6,576 bases of DNA. It comes from Chloroflexia bacterium. Its GTDB lineage: Bacteria > Chloroflexota > Chloroflexia > Thermomicrobiales > UBA6265. Each line of letters starts with the position of its first letter. The first letter of the stretch is position 1. Below the pieces are notes generated by a model. That model had not been told where the DNA came from. It worked only from the letters and a program-made list of their open reading frames with translations, and ran no database searches. The position numbers and the translations under genes were made by a program. The stretch is from assembly GCA_013698495.1 (NCBI GenBank), contig JACCUV010000280.1, positions 1 through 6,576 of the forward strand. The letters are read 5' to 3'. Positions 1-5,787 of the stretch are shown piece by piece.

Positions 1-74
1 TCAACCTTTGTGACACCCGCTCTAGTACAGATGGTCGACGCGGCGCCCGCATGATGGGGGTTTGAAGGAACGAC

Positions 75-560
75 ATGGGGAACTCAGCAGGTGTTAACAA
101 CGTAGGCTCGCGGTCCATGCAGCCCGAGGAACTCGCCTTCGTGCGGGAGGCTCGCGTCGGGCGCCTGGCGACAGTCGACGCCCGGAACAGGCCCGCCATC
201 GTCCCCTTCTGCTTCGCTGTGATCGGCGAGGAACACCCGATCGTGATCAGCGCGCTCGACGAGAAACCGAAGCGCGTCGCCGACGAGCAACTGACCCGCG
301 TCCGCAACATCGAGGCCAATCCGGATGTCTGCTTCGTCGTCGACCGCTACGATGAGGACTGGTCGCGACTCGCCTTCGTTCAGGTTCGGGGCCGTGCCCG
401 CCTCTTGCCCGCTGGCGGCGGTGGACATCTCGCGGCGGTCGCCGCGCTCCGCGAGAAGTATCCGCAATATGCGACGATGGCGATTGAACTTCGGCCCATG
501 ATCCTGATCGAACATCTTTGCGCCGTGTCCTGGCGTGGCGACGGGGAGCTATTTGCGTAG
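75..560 (+). CDS. PPOX-class F420-type oxidoreductase (Rv0121-like family)
   Basis: A 161-residue, probably cytosolic protein of the pyridoxamine-5'-phosphate-oxidase split-barrel fold. Residues 17-50 (PEELAFVREARVGRLATVDA, then RPAIVPFCFAV) form the usual opening strands of these flavin/F420 binders. The block KPKR (64-67), RNIEANPDVCFVVD (77-90), RYDEDWSRLA (91-100), VRGRARLL (104-111) and the late REKYPQY (125-131) fits the TIGR03668-type, Rv0121-like F420-dependent subgroup better than FMN-dependent PNPOx. By family knowledge such proteins bind F420 or a flavin and reduce small molecules; the substrate is unknown. Length is normal for the group. The ATG at 75 has GAAGGA at 64-69, 5 nt upstream, and is preferred over the in-frame ATG at 117, although residues 1-14 are not family-like. 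It is first of two genes: the next ATG lies 16 nt after its stop. Fold is confident; F420 rather than FMN is inferred from recalled motifs. Confidence 0.9.
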   Translation: MGNSAGVNNVGSRSMQPEELAFVREARVGRLATVDARNRPAIVPFCFAVIGEEHPIVISALDEKPKRVADEQLTRVRNIEANPDVCFVVDRYDEDWSRLAFVQVRGRARLLPAGGGGHLAAVAALREKYPQYATMAIELRPMILIEHLCAVSWRGDGELFA

Positions 561-564
561 CCAC

Positions 565-570
565 AGGGGA
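565..570 (+). promoter_or_regulatory. Ribosome binding site deciding the membrane-protein start
   Basis: AGGGGA lies 6 nt before the ATG at 577. The in-frame ATG at 535 lies inside the preceding gene, has no comparable site, and would add 14 polar residues before the first membrane helix. The site therefore supports 577 as the start. Confidence 0.7.
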
Positions 571-576
571 AACCTC

Positions 577-1431
577 ATGTTGCAACCACGGCGCCTGGCG
601 TTCGGCCTGGCGCTGATCGCGGTGGCGTGGCCGCTGGCGTGGTTCGGTCCCGCCCTGTATTCCGAGCACTCGTTCTTCCCGCTGTGGCTTGGCTACATCC
701 TTGTCGTCGACGGGCTCACCTTCTGTCGCGCCGGAACGTCCCTCTTCAGCCGCGACCGACGCCGCTTCGCGCTGCTCTTCGCCTTTTCGATCCCGCTGTG
801 GTGGGTCTTCGAGTTCGCGAACCAATACTTGCACAACTGGGAGTACATCCTGCCGCGCGACTATGGTCCCGTGATGTATGGCGCTCTCGCCTCGCTCGCG
901 TTTTCGACCGTGATGCCAGCGATCCTCGTCACCGCCGAGTACTTCCGCACATTCCGCCTCTTCGCGCCCGCCCGGCGCTGGATTCGGATTGCGCCATCCA
1001 CCCATGGCCTGGTCCTGATCGGCGTGCTGGGGCTGGCGATGTTCGTCGCTTCGCTGGTTTTCCCGGATGTGGCGTTTCCACTCGTCTGGATCGGGTTGTT
1101 CCTGCTGGTTGACGCGGTCAACTGCCTGACTGGCGGGAAAAGCATCGCCGCCAACATCGCCGTGGGCCGCTGGGACACTGTCCTCGTCCTCTTCGTGGCC
1201 GGGATCGTCTGCGGATTCTTCTGGGAGATGTGGAACGAGTGGTCGATGCCGAAGTGGGTATACGATGTCCCGCATGTCGAGGGACCGAAGCTGTTCGAGA
1301 TGCCGTGGCTTGGCTACGGCGGTTACTTCCCGTTCGCACTCGAGGTCTACGCCTTCTATCATCTGTGCTGCACCATCGTCTTTCGCCGCCGGGATGCCTG
1401 GCTCCGCTTCGATCAGCCGTCGAAGGCATGA
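577..1431 (+). CDS. Eight-helix membrane protein with an internal duplication, family unknown
   Basis: A 284-residue polytopic membrane protein I cannot assign to a named family. Hydrophobic stretches at about residues 6-26, 34-49, 64-83, 101-122, 143-163, 166-183, 200-218 and 247-268 suggest eight helices. The protein is two related halves. Residues 33-56 (FFPLWLGYILVVDG, then C50 and GTSL) align with 166-190 (VAFPLVWIGLFLLVDA, then C183 and GKSI). Residues 75-93 (WWVFEFANQYLHNWEYILP) align with 213-232 (GFFWEMWNEWSMPKWVYDVP). Both copies keep an acidic residue, an Asn and aromatic residues at the end of the third helix of the unit (F-E-x-x-N and W-E-x-W-N), which could be functional. It is probably co-transcribed with the PPOX gene, ending 16 nt upstream. 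No transporter or enzyme signature is visible. The start at 577 follows the AGGGGA site; an upstream ATG at 535 is possible but weaker. Confidence 0.85.
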   Translation: MLQPRRLAFGLALIAVAWPLAWFGPALYSEHSFFPLWLGYILVVDGLTFCRAGTSLFSRDRRRFALLFAFSIPLWWVFEFANQYLHNWEYILPRDYGPVMYGALASLAFSTVMPAILVTAEYFRTFRLFAPARRWIRIAPSTHGLVLIGVLGLAMFVASLVFPDVAFPLVWIGLFLLVDAVNCLTGGKSIAANIAVGRWDTVLVLFVAGIVCGFFWEMWNEWSMPKWVYDVPHVEGPKLFEMPWLGYGGYFPFALEVYAFYHLCCTIVFRRRDAWLRFDQPSKA

Positions 1432-1467
1432 ACGCGAAGGTCGGGATCGCACCGCCGGTCGGTCGCG

Positions 1468-1618
1468 GTAGGGGCGGACCTGGATCGATCTCGACCCGTA
1501 TCGACCCGAACCAAATGTGGTCGATCCTGTTGTCTGCCCGTTACATGCCAGAAGCGGGTGGACGACCCCGGCGATGCGGTTGTCCAGGCATCTTCCATGG
1601 CCGTGGGTCTGCCCCTAC
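1468..1618. repeat. 151-bp inverted-repeat element, GTAGGGGC family
   Basis: The ends are GTAGGGGCGGACC (1468-1480) and GGTCTGCCCCTAC (1606-1618), which are inverted complements at 12 of 13 positions. Inside are two further dyads: GGATCGATC (1482-1490) with GGTCGATCC (1519-1527, 8 of 9), and TGGACGACC (1559-1567) with GGTTGTCCA (1578-1586, one G-T pair, 10-nt loop). No reading frame in it looks like a protein and no clear target duplication is visible. This has the architecture of a small non-autonomous (MITE-like) or structured dispersed repeat. It fills most of the 183-bp convergent gap, and its right end contains the stop codon of the ABC exporter gene. Inverted structure is directly seen; mobility is inferred. 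No separate terminator with a T-run was found in the gap. Confidence 0.7.
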
Positions 1619-3489
1619 ATTGAAACCGGGGCCGGTTTCTGGTCGAACTGGGTGCGGTACAGATCTTCGTACCTGCCGCCAGCGGCGAGCAGATCGATGT
1701 GCCGACCGCGTTCGACAATCCTCCCCTCCTCGATCACCAGGATTTGGTCGGCGGCGCGGACCGTGGAGAGCCGATGCGCGATCACGATCACGGTCCTGCC
1801 TTCCAGCACCTCCGCCAGCGCAGCGGAGACCGCCGCTTCCGAGGTCGAATCGAGGTGTGCGGTTGCCTCGTCGAGGATCACGACCCTCGGCCGCGCCAGC
1901 AACAACCGGGCGATCGTCAGCCGCTGCCGTTCGCCGCCGGAAAGACGATACCCGCGCTCGCCGACAACAGTGTCCAATCCATCCGGCAAGCTGGCGATCA
2001 CATCGATCAGGCGCGACCGACGCAACACCTCCCACAACTCATCGTCGGATGCGCCCGGCCGGGCGATGAGCAGGTTGGCGCGAATCGACTCGTGAAACAG
2101 ATGTCCATCCTGGGTCACCATCCCCAGTGTCTCGCGCAAGGACGTGGCCGTGAGGTCTCGCACATCCACGCCCGCGATCCGGATCGCGCCGCCGTCCACG
2201 TCATACAGCCGGGGAATCAGTTGGGCGATCGTCGACTTCCCGGCGCCCGACGATCCGACCAGCGCCACCATCTCGCCCGCCTCGACCCGGAACGAGATAT
2301 CGTGCAACACCTCGACCCCACCCCGCGTATCGAGATCGGCGACCTCCTCCAACGATGCCAGCGAGACCTTGTCCGCCGAGGGGTAGCTAAAGCGCACCCC
2401 ATCGAATTCCACGGATACGGGTCCATCGGGGACGTTGCGGGCATCGGGTTTGTCGGCGATCAGCGGTTTCAGGTCCAGCACCTCGAACACCCGCTCGAAG
2501 CTGACCAACGCGCCCATCACCTCCACCCGGGCATTGGCGAGGGCCGTCAGCGGTGCGTAGAGTCGCGTCAGCAGGAGGGCGAGGGCAACCACGGCGCCCG
2601 GCTCAAGTTGACCGCGTAGGGCATAGAACCCGCCGAGTCCGTAAACGAGTGCCAGGGCCAGGGCCGAAACCAGCATCAGGGCGGTCACGAACACCCACTG
2701 CAACATCGCCATCCGCACGCCGATGTCGCGAACCCGCCGCACACGCGTCGCAAACTCGGCCGATTCCTCATCCGGGCGACCGTAGAGCTTGACGAGCGTG
2801 GCGCCCGGCGCCGAAAACCGCTCGGTCATCCGCGTGCTCATGCCGGCATTGTGGTCGGCTGCCTCTCGTCGCAATTGGGCCAGCCGCGTCCCCATCCTCC
2901 GCGCGGGCAACACGAACACTGGCAGCAGCACGAGCGCGAGCAGGGTGATTTGCCACGAGATTCCCACCATCACGACGAGCGTCAGCAGGAGTGTCACGAA
3001 ATTGCTGGCGACGCCGGAAAGCGTATCGCTGAAGGCCCGCTGGGCTCCAATCACGTCGTTGTTCAACCTGCTCACGAGCGCGCCAGTGCGGGTGCGGGTG
3101 AAAAAGGCGATAGGCATGCGCTGCACGTGGTCGAAGACAGCGGTCCGCAGGTCGAGGATCAGGCCTTCGCCAATGTTCGCCGACAACCACCGAGTCAGCA
3201 GCCCGAGACCGGCCTCGGCCACCGCGATCAGCGCGATCAGCGCCGCCAGGCCAATCACGACACTCTGCGCTTCGCCATCGATGATCGCGTCGACGACACG
3301 TCCCGCCAGCACCGGTGTGGCGACCGTCAGGATTGCCGTGCCGACGCTGAGGAGAAGGAACTTGATCAGGCGCCGCCGGTGGGGACGGGCAAAGCCACCG
3401 ATCCGGCGCAAGGTCGCCTTGGAGAAGGTGTGTTGCTCCTCGCGGGCATTCATCACGCGGTGCAGGGAACTCCAGGCAGTCGATTCCAT
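1615..3489 (-). CDS. ABC exporter half-transporter (fused permease and ATPase)
   Basis: A complete 624-residue type IV (ABCB/MsbA-like) exporter subunit that would work as a dimer in the inner membrane and couple ATP hydrolysis to export of an unknown substrate. The permease has six likely helices at about 40-62, 78-100, 155-178, 180-197, 262-290 and 298-315. The nucleotide-binding domain starts near 358: aromatic A-loop FSYP (367-370), Walker A GSSGAGKST (412-420), Q-loop Gln460, signature LSGGERQ (516-522), Walker B VVILDE (536-541), D-loop HLD (545-547) and switch His572. All catalytic residues are intact. About 23 residues between the A-loop tyrosine and VLHDISF (394-400) form an insertion containing SLASLEEV; typical exporters have 8-10 residues there. 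The first ATG has GGAG at 3503-3506, 13 nt away, which is long; ATG at 3453 (Met13) is an alternative. The stop codon lies inside the adjoining repeat. It has no partner half-transporter here, so a homodimer is likely; the substrate cannot be inferred. Confidence 0.95.
   Translation of the reverse strand: MESTAWSSLHRVMNAREEQHTFSKATLRRIGGFARPHRRRLIKFLLLSVGTAILTVATPVLAGRVVDAIIDGEAQSVVIGLAALIALIAVAEAGLGLLTRWLSANIGEGLILDLRTAVFDHVQRMPIAFFTRTRTGALVSRLNNDVIGAQRAFSDTLSGVASNFVTLLLTLVVMVGISWQITLLALVLLPVFVLPARRMGTRLAQLRREAADHNAGMSTRMTERFSAPGATLVKLYGRPDEESAEFATRVRRVRDIGVRMAMLQWVFVTALMLVSALALALVYGLGGFYALRGQLEPGAVVALALLLTRLYAPLTALANARVEVMGALVSFERVFEVLDLKPLIADKPDARNVPDGPVSVEFDGVRFSYPSADKVSLASLEEVADLDTRGGVEVLHDISFRVEAGEMVALVGSSGAGKSTIAQLIPRLYDVDGGAIRIAGVDVRDLTATSLRETLGMVTQDGHLFHESIRANLLIARPGASDDELWEVLRRSRLIDVIASLPDGLDTVVGERGYRLSGGERQRLTIARLLLARPRVVILDEATAHLDSTSEAAVSAALAEVLEGRTVIVIAHRLSTVRAADQILVIEEGRIVERGRHIDLLAAGGRYEDLYRTQFDQKPAPVSM
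1622..1639. repeat. Perfect palindromic hairpin at the 3' end of the exporter gene
   Basis: GAAACCGGGGCCGGTTTC is an 8-bp perfect stem around two G residues. It lies within the last codons of the minus-strand exporter, 3 nt from the end of the 1468-1618 element. It could slow or stop transcription from either side of the convergent pair, but no T-run follows on either strand, so a classical intrinsic terminator is not supported. Confidence 0.5.
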
Positions 3490-3512
3490 CGGTATTACGT
3501 AACTCCGTTAGA

Positions 3513-3661
3513 CGTCATTCCGTCGGAAGCCGCGGGCGACCAGAGGAATCTCCTGGCTGCAGCCAACCCATCGCGGACACGGCGGTGTGTTTAGCGGCGG
3601 GACAACTCCGACTTCATCGGACGCGCTCCGCGCAGGGATTCTTCTCAAGCTCAGAATGACG
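3513..3661. repeat. 149-bp inverted-repeat element, CGTCATTC family
   Basis: CGTCATTC (3513-3520) and GAATGACG (3654-3661) are perfect 8-bp inverted ends. Read on the minus strand, the element begins GTCATTCTGAGCTTGAGAAG and continues into GAATC, a pattern I recognise from short dispersed bacterial repeats. Inside are a 12-bp perfect palindrome TGGCTGCAGCCA (3554-3565) and a small hairpin TCCGA/TCGGA (3607-3611 with 3617-3621). No gene is encoded. It lies 23 bp upstream of the exporter's first ATG, so any exporter promoter must be inside the element or beyond it. No clear target duplication is seen. Confidence 0.7.
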
Positions 3662-3827
3662 ATCAAAAGCGCCGCTCCGATCGCCAAATACTCCATCCAT
3701 TCTGGGCGACGATCGTTGCCCAGACAACTGGATACCTGACCAGCCCGGTCGTCAGCGTATGCAATCATTGACAGGATGGCTCGTGCATGCGCCTTTGGAG
3801 CACGTCTCGTCCAGTGAGTAGGTGGCG
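3662..3827. other. Remainder of the divergent intergenic region
   Basis: This 166-bp stretch between the repeat and the ATP-grasp gene must carry the ATP-grasp promoter and possibly the exporter promoter. A perfect TTGACA sits at 3768-3773 on the plus strand, but no convincing -10 hexamer follows at 16-18 bp, so a sigma-70-type promoter is not established. A minus-strand hydrophobic reading (from about 3696, MEYLAIGAALLIVILSL) runs straight into the repeat and is judged not to be a gene. Confidence 0.3.
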
Positions 3828-5102
3828 ATGTTGGCAGTCGGGAATCTGCGTCCATGCGTTGTGCTGGTGACGAGTCCGGCCACCTATCGTTTCAAGGCGT
3901 TCCGCGCGGCCGGAACCCGGATCGACCTCGACCTGGTGTTCGCGATCGACTTGCCGGACGCGCTCAACGAGCGTCGACCGGTCGATCTCGCCCTCGATTT
4001 TGCCGATCTGAATGAGGCGGTAGGGCGGATCGTCACGTTCGCCAGGCGGCATGACGGCGTTTCCGCGGTGCTCGCATTGGACGATCGCGGCGCACTGATC
4101 GCGGCCAGGGCCAGCGCCGCGCTGGGACTGGCCCACAACGATCCGGACTCCGCGTTTGCCGCCCGCGACAAGTTCGCAATGCGCGAGAAGCTGGCGGCCG
4201 GCGAGGTCCCGGCCCCTCGTTATCGGCGCTACCCGGCCAGCATCGACCCGGAAACGATCGCGACCGAAATCGAGTACCCGTGCGTCGTCAAACCGCTGTT
4301 GCTTTCCGGCAGCCGAGGCGTGATTCGCGCCGACACAGCGGACGAATTTGTCACCGCCTTCGGGCGCACCCGCGCCATCCTCGAGTCGGCGGGGATGGCC
4401 GCCGCCGAGCACTTCATCCTCATCGAGCAATTCGTGCCCGGCGTCGAAGTGGCGTTGGAGGGCCTGCTCACCGATGGCTCCCTCCAGACGCTGGCCCTGT
4501 TCGACAAACCGGATCCGCTCGATGGCCCCTATTTCGAGGAAACGATCTACGTCACGCCGTCGCGACTTCCCGCCGACGTGCAGACCGCGATCTCGCGCCG
4601 GACCGCCGAGGCAGCGGCGGCGATCGGCTTGCGCGAGGGGCCGATCCACGCCGAGTTGCGAATCGATCTGGAGCATGGCAGTGTCTGGCTGATCGAACTG
4701 GCGGGTCGCTCGATCGGTGGGCTCTGTTCGAGCGTGCTCGAGTTCGGGGCTGGAATCTGCCTGGAAGAACTGATCCTGCGCCACGCCGCCGGTTTGCCGT
4801 TGGGATCGATGGAGCGGAGCGGTGGCGCGGCGGGAGTGATGATGATCCCGATTCCGAAACGCGGCATGTTGCGCGGCGTCGATGGGTTGGAGGCAGCGGC
4901 GGCTGTGCCTGGCGTCACCGGAATCGAGATCACGGCCCCGCTCAACCAACCGATCGTCCCCCTACCCGAAGGCGAGAGCTACCTCGGCTTCATTTTCGCA
5001 CGGCTGGCGACGCCGGGGGCGACCGAAGCCGCGCTCCGCGAGGCGCACGACCGGCTCACCTTCCGGGTCGATCCGCTGATCCCGTTGAACGTCGTACCGT
5101 AA
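3828..5102 (+). CDS. ATP-grasp ligase resembling L-amino-acid ligases
   Basis: A 424-residue, probably soluble ATP-grasp enzyme. Such enzymes activate a carboxylate as an acyl-phosphate and join it to an amine or similar nucleophile. An N-terminal alpha/beta domain (about 9-105) is followed by the ATP-grasp core: Lys115 in RDKFAMREKL, the lysine of YPCVVKP (150-156), a glycine-rich loop SGSRG (160-164), Glu200 in LIEQFVPGVE, then GPIHAELRID (271-280) and WLIELAGRSIGG (287-298). The last two blocks carry the probable metal ligands Glu276 and Glu290. The usual E-x-N pattern is E-L-A-G-R, as in BacD/YwfE-type L-amino-acid ligases, whose counterpart is E-S-A-A-R. Residues about 335-415 (GVMMIPIPKRG, PGVTGIEI, GESYLGFIFARL) resemble the extra C-terminal domain of those ligases. 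ATG at 3828 is favoured over the in-frame GTG at 3822; GTGAG at 3814-3818 is 9 nt away. The fold is secure and the exact reaction is unknown: dipeptide ligase is the leading idea, another carboxylate-amine ligase is possible. No biosynthetic partner is adjacent. Confidence 0.9.
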   Translation: MLAVGNLRPCVVLVTSPATYRFKAFRAAGTRIDLDLVFAIDLPDALNERRPVDLALDFADLNEAVGRIVTFARRHDGVSAVLALDDRGALIAARASAALGLAHNDPDSAFAARDKFAMREKLAAGEVPAPRYRRYPASIDPETIATEIEYPCVVKPLLLSGSRGVIRADTADEFVTAFGRTRAILESAGMAAAEHFILIEQFVPGVEVALEGLLTDGSLQTLALFDKPDPLDGPYFEETIYVTPSRLPADVQTAISRRTAEAAAAIGLREGPIHAELRIDLEHGSVWLIELAGRSIGGLCSSVLEFGAGICLEELILRHAAGLPLGSMERSGGAAGVMMIPIPKRGMLRGVDGLEAAAAVPGVTGIEITAPLNQPIVPLPEGESYLGFIFARLATPGATEAALREAHDRLTFRVDPLIPLNVVP

Positions 5103-5126
5103 GGGTCATGTGTTGGGATGTGCTTC

Positions 5127-5152
5127 GTAGGGGAGGACCTGTGTGTTCTCCC
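5127..5152 (+). repeat. GTAGGGG-type repeat end forming a hairpin
   Basis: GTAGGGGAGGACC (5127-5139) matches 12 of 13 bases of the left end of the 1468-1618 element. GGGAGGAC (5131-5138) pairs with GTTCTCCC (5145-5152) across a 6-nt loop, with one G-T pair. It lies 24 bp after the ATP-grasp stop codon, a position suited to stopping transcription, but no T-run follows. It may be a minimal or decayed member of the same repeat family. Confidence 0.5.
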
Positions 5153-5207
5153 GTCATGTTCGCCATTTCGGCTGGCGTGCAACGCATTTGTTGACACCTC
5201 ATAGTGC

Positions 5208-5384
5208 CGTCACTCTGACGAAGGAAGAGTCGGCCCCGCTGGCGCTCAGGGTGACGATGCTACGTGCGTCACCTTGGCAAACTCGCCCTGGCACCCCACT
5301 ACCGCGGGAGGAACCTCAGCACTTCGGCGAACGGCCTTGTCTGCCGCCACGGCGGGAGACTTCTCGACTACGCTCGAAATGACG
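5208..5384. repeat. 177-bp composite of CGTCA-ended inverted repeats
   Basis: The outer ends CGTCACTCTGA (5208-5218) and TCGAAATGACG (5374-5384) are related to the 3513-3661 element: the right end read on the minus strand starts GTCATTTCGAGCG and continues to GAGAAGTCTCC. Nested inside, CGTCACTCTGA also pairs with TCAGGGTGACG (5246-5256, 10 of 11), making a compact 49-bp unit, and another GTCACCTTGG end starts at 5268. Internal dyads include GAGGAACCTC (5308-5317) and CCGCC/GGCGG (5344-5355). The tract may be one 177-bp element or two abutting ones (5208-5256 and 5268-5384). With the hairpin at 5127 it accounts for most of the convergent gap 5103-5417; I see no gene there. Confidence 0.6.
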
Positions 5385-5417
5385 TTTTGACGTGGCGCTC
5401 CGCGGCGTAGTGAACTC

Positions 5418-5726
5418 CTACTTCCGCTGGGGCGCCGCTCCACCCTTGCTCGGCGCGGCGTCTGGCGACACCCATCCCTCGGGCAGGCGGGCGTTCTCCC
5501 CGAAAAAGAACTCCTCCATCTCCTTGCGCAGCATCTTGCGCGTCTCCGGATCGGCCGGATTCAGCGCATAGTGATTGATCAGGATCGTCATGTGCGGTTG
5601 CCACAAGGTGTAGCCTTCAGCCGAAACGTTCTCGAAAATCCGCTGACCCAACTCGCCGGGAAACGGCGGTTTGCCGAGACCAGGCAGCGATCGACCCAAC
5701 TTGACACAATTAACCATGCTGACCAT
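5418..5726 (-). CDS. yggX: Fe(2+)-trafficking / oxidative damage protection protein, YggX family
   Basis: A 102-residue cytosolic protein that closely follows the YggX pattern: Cys7 near the N-terminus, FPGELGQRIFENVSAEGY (about 22-39) matching the family's PGELGKRIY(E/N)xxSKEAW, then W42, TILINHYALN (47-56) for the TMLINExxLN block, and a C-terminal helix RKMLRKEMEEFFFGE. In Enterobacteria YggX protects iron-sulfur enzymes and DNA from oxidative damage and is thought to handle labile iron, with Cys7 important. Starting at 5726 puts the cysteine at position 7 exactly, as in E. coli; ATG at 5717 would give Cys4. GGAG lies 10 nt and AAGG 3 nt upstream of 5726. A roughly 10-residue basic Pro/Ala-rich tail (ending APQRK) extends past the usual end. 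The open frame continues far upstream, but that part is the antisense of the formyltransferase. It is divergent from the formyltransferase, 61 bp apart. Confidence 0.9.
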   Translation of the reverse strand: MVSMVNCVKLGRSLPGLGKPPFPGELGQRIFENVSAEGYTLWQPHMTILINHYALNPADPETRKMLRKEMEEFFFGENARLPEGWVSPDAAPSKGGAAPQRK

Positions 5727-5787
5727 TAGCCTTACGCTCCGGGATGAAAGTACTGGGCGGAAAACAGGCGTCGAAAGGACAACGCGA
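5727..5787. promoter_or_regulatory. Short divergent control region, yggX and formyltransferase
   Basis: Only 61 bp separate the two divergent starts, so both promoters must lie here or reach into the coding sequences. A TTGACA followed by an AT-rich run sits at 5701-5706 inside yggX, but no good -10 follows at the correct distance. I see no operator palindrome. Confidence 0.35.
5774..5779 (+). promoter_or_regulatory. Ribosome binding site deciding the GTG start of the formyltransferase
   Basis: AAAGGA ends 8 nt before the GTG at 5788, a near-ideal distance. The in-frame ATG at 5716 would overlap the yggX start and add 24 residues not expected before the formyltransferase opening strand, so the GTG is preferred. 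Confidence 0.7.

Noticed and set aside
1..74. Search for a promoter or the end of an upstream gene
   Set aside because: Apart from the ribosome site at 64-69, I see no paired promoter hexamers, terminator or recognisable coding tail.
247..1452. 401-residue open frame on the minus strand
   Set aside because: It is antisense to two well-supported genes, is rich in Arg, Glu and Gln, and shows no domain; it is typical of GC-rich shadow frames.
3768..3773. Perfect TTGACA as a -35 box for the ATP-grasp gene
   Set aside because: No acceptable -10 hexamer occurs 16-18 bp downstream; similar lone TTGACA sites at 5191 and 5701 also lack one.
3508..3855. 115-residue minus-strand frame with a hydrophobic stretch near MEYLAIGAALLIVILSL
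   Set aside because: About half of it is the reading of the repeat at 3513-3661, the hydrophobic part has no good ribosome site, and it overlaps the ATP-grasp start. A remnant of a small membrane protein cannot be excluded.
3765..4949. 394-residue open frame on the minus strand
   Set aside because: It lies opposite the ATP-grasp gene, with low-complexity Arg/Gln/Gly composition and no recognisable motif.
5246..5443. 65-residue minus-strand frame across the convergent gap
   Set aside because: It is almost entirely a translation of the CGTCA-type repeats.
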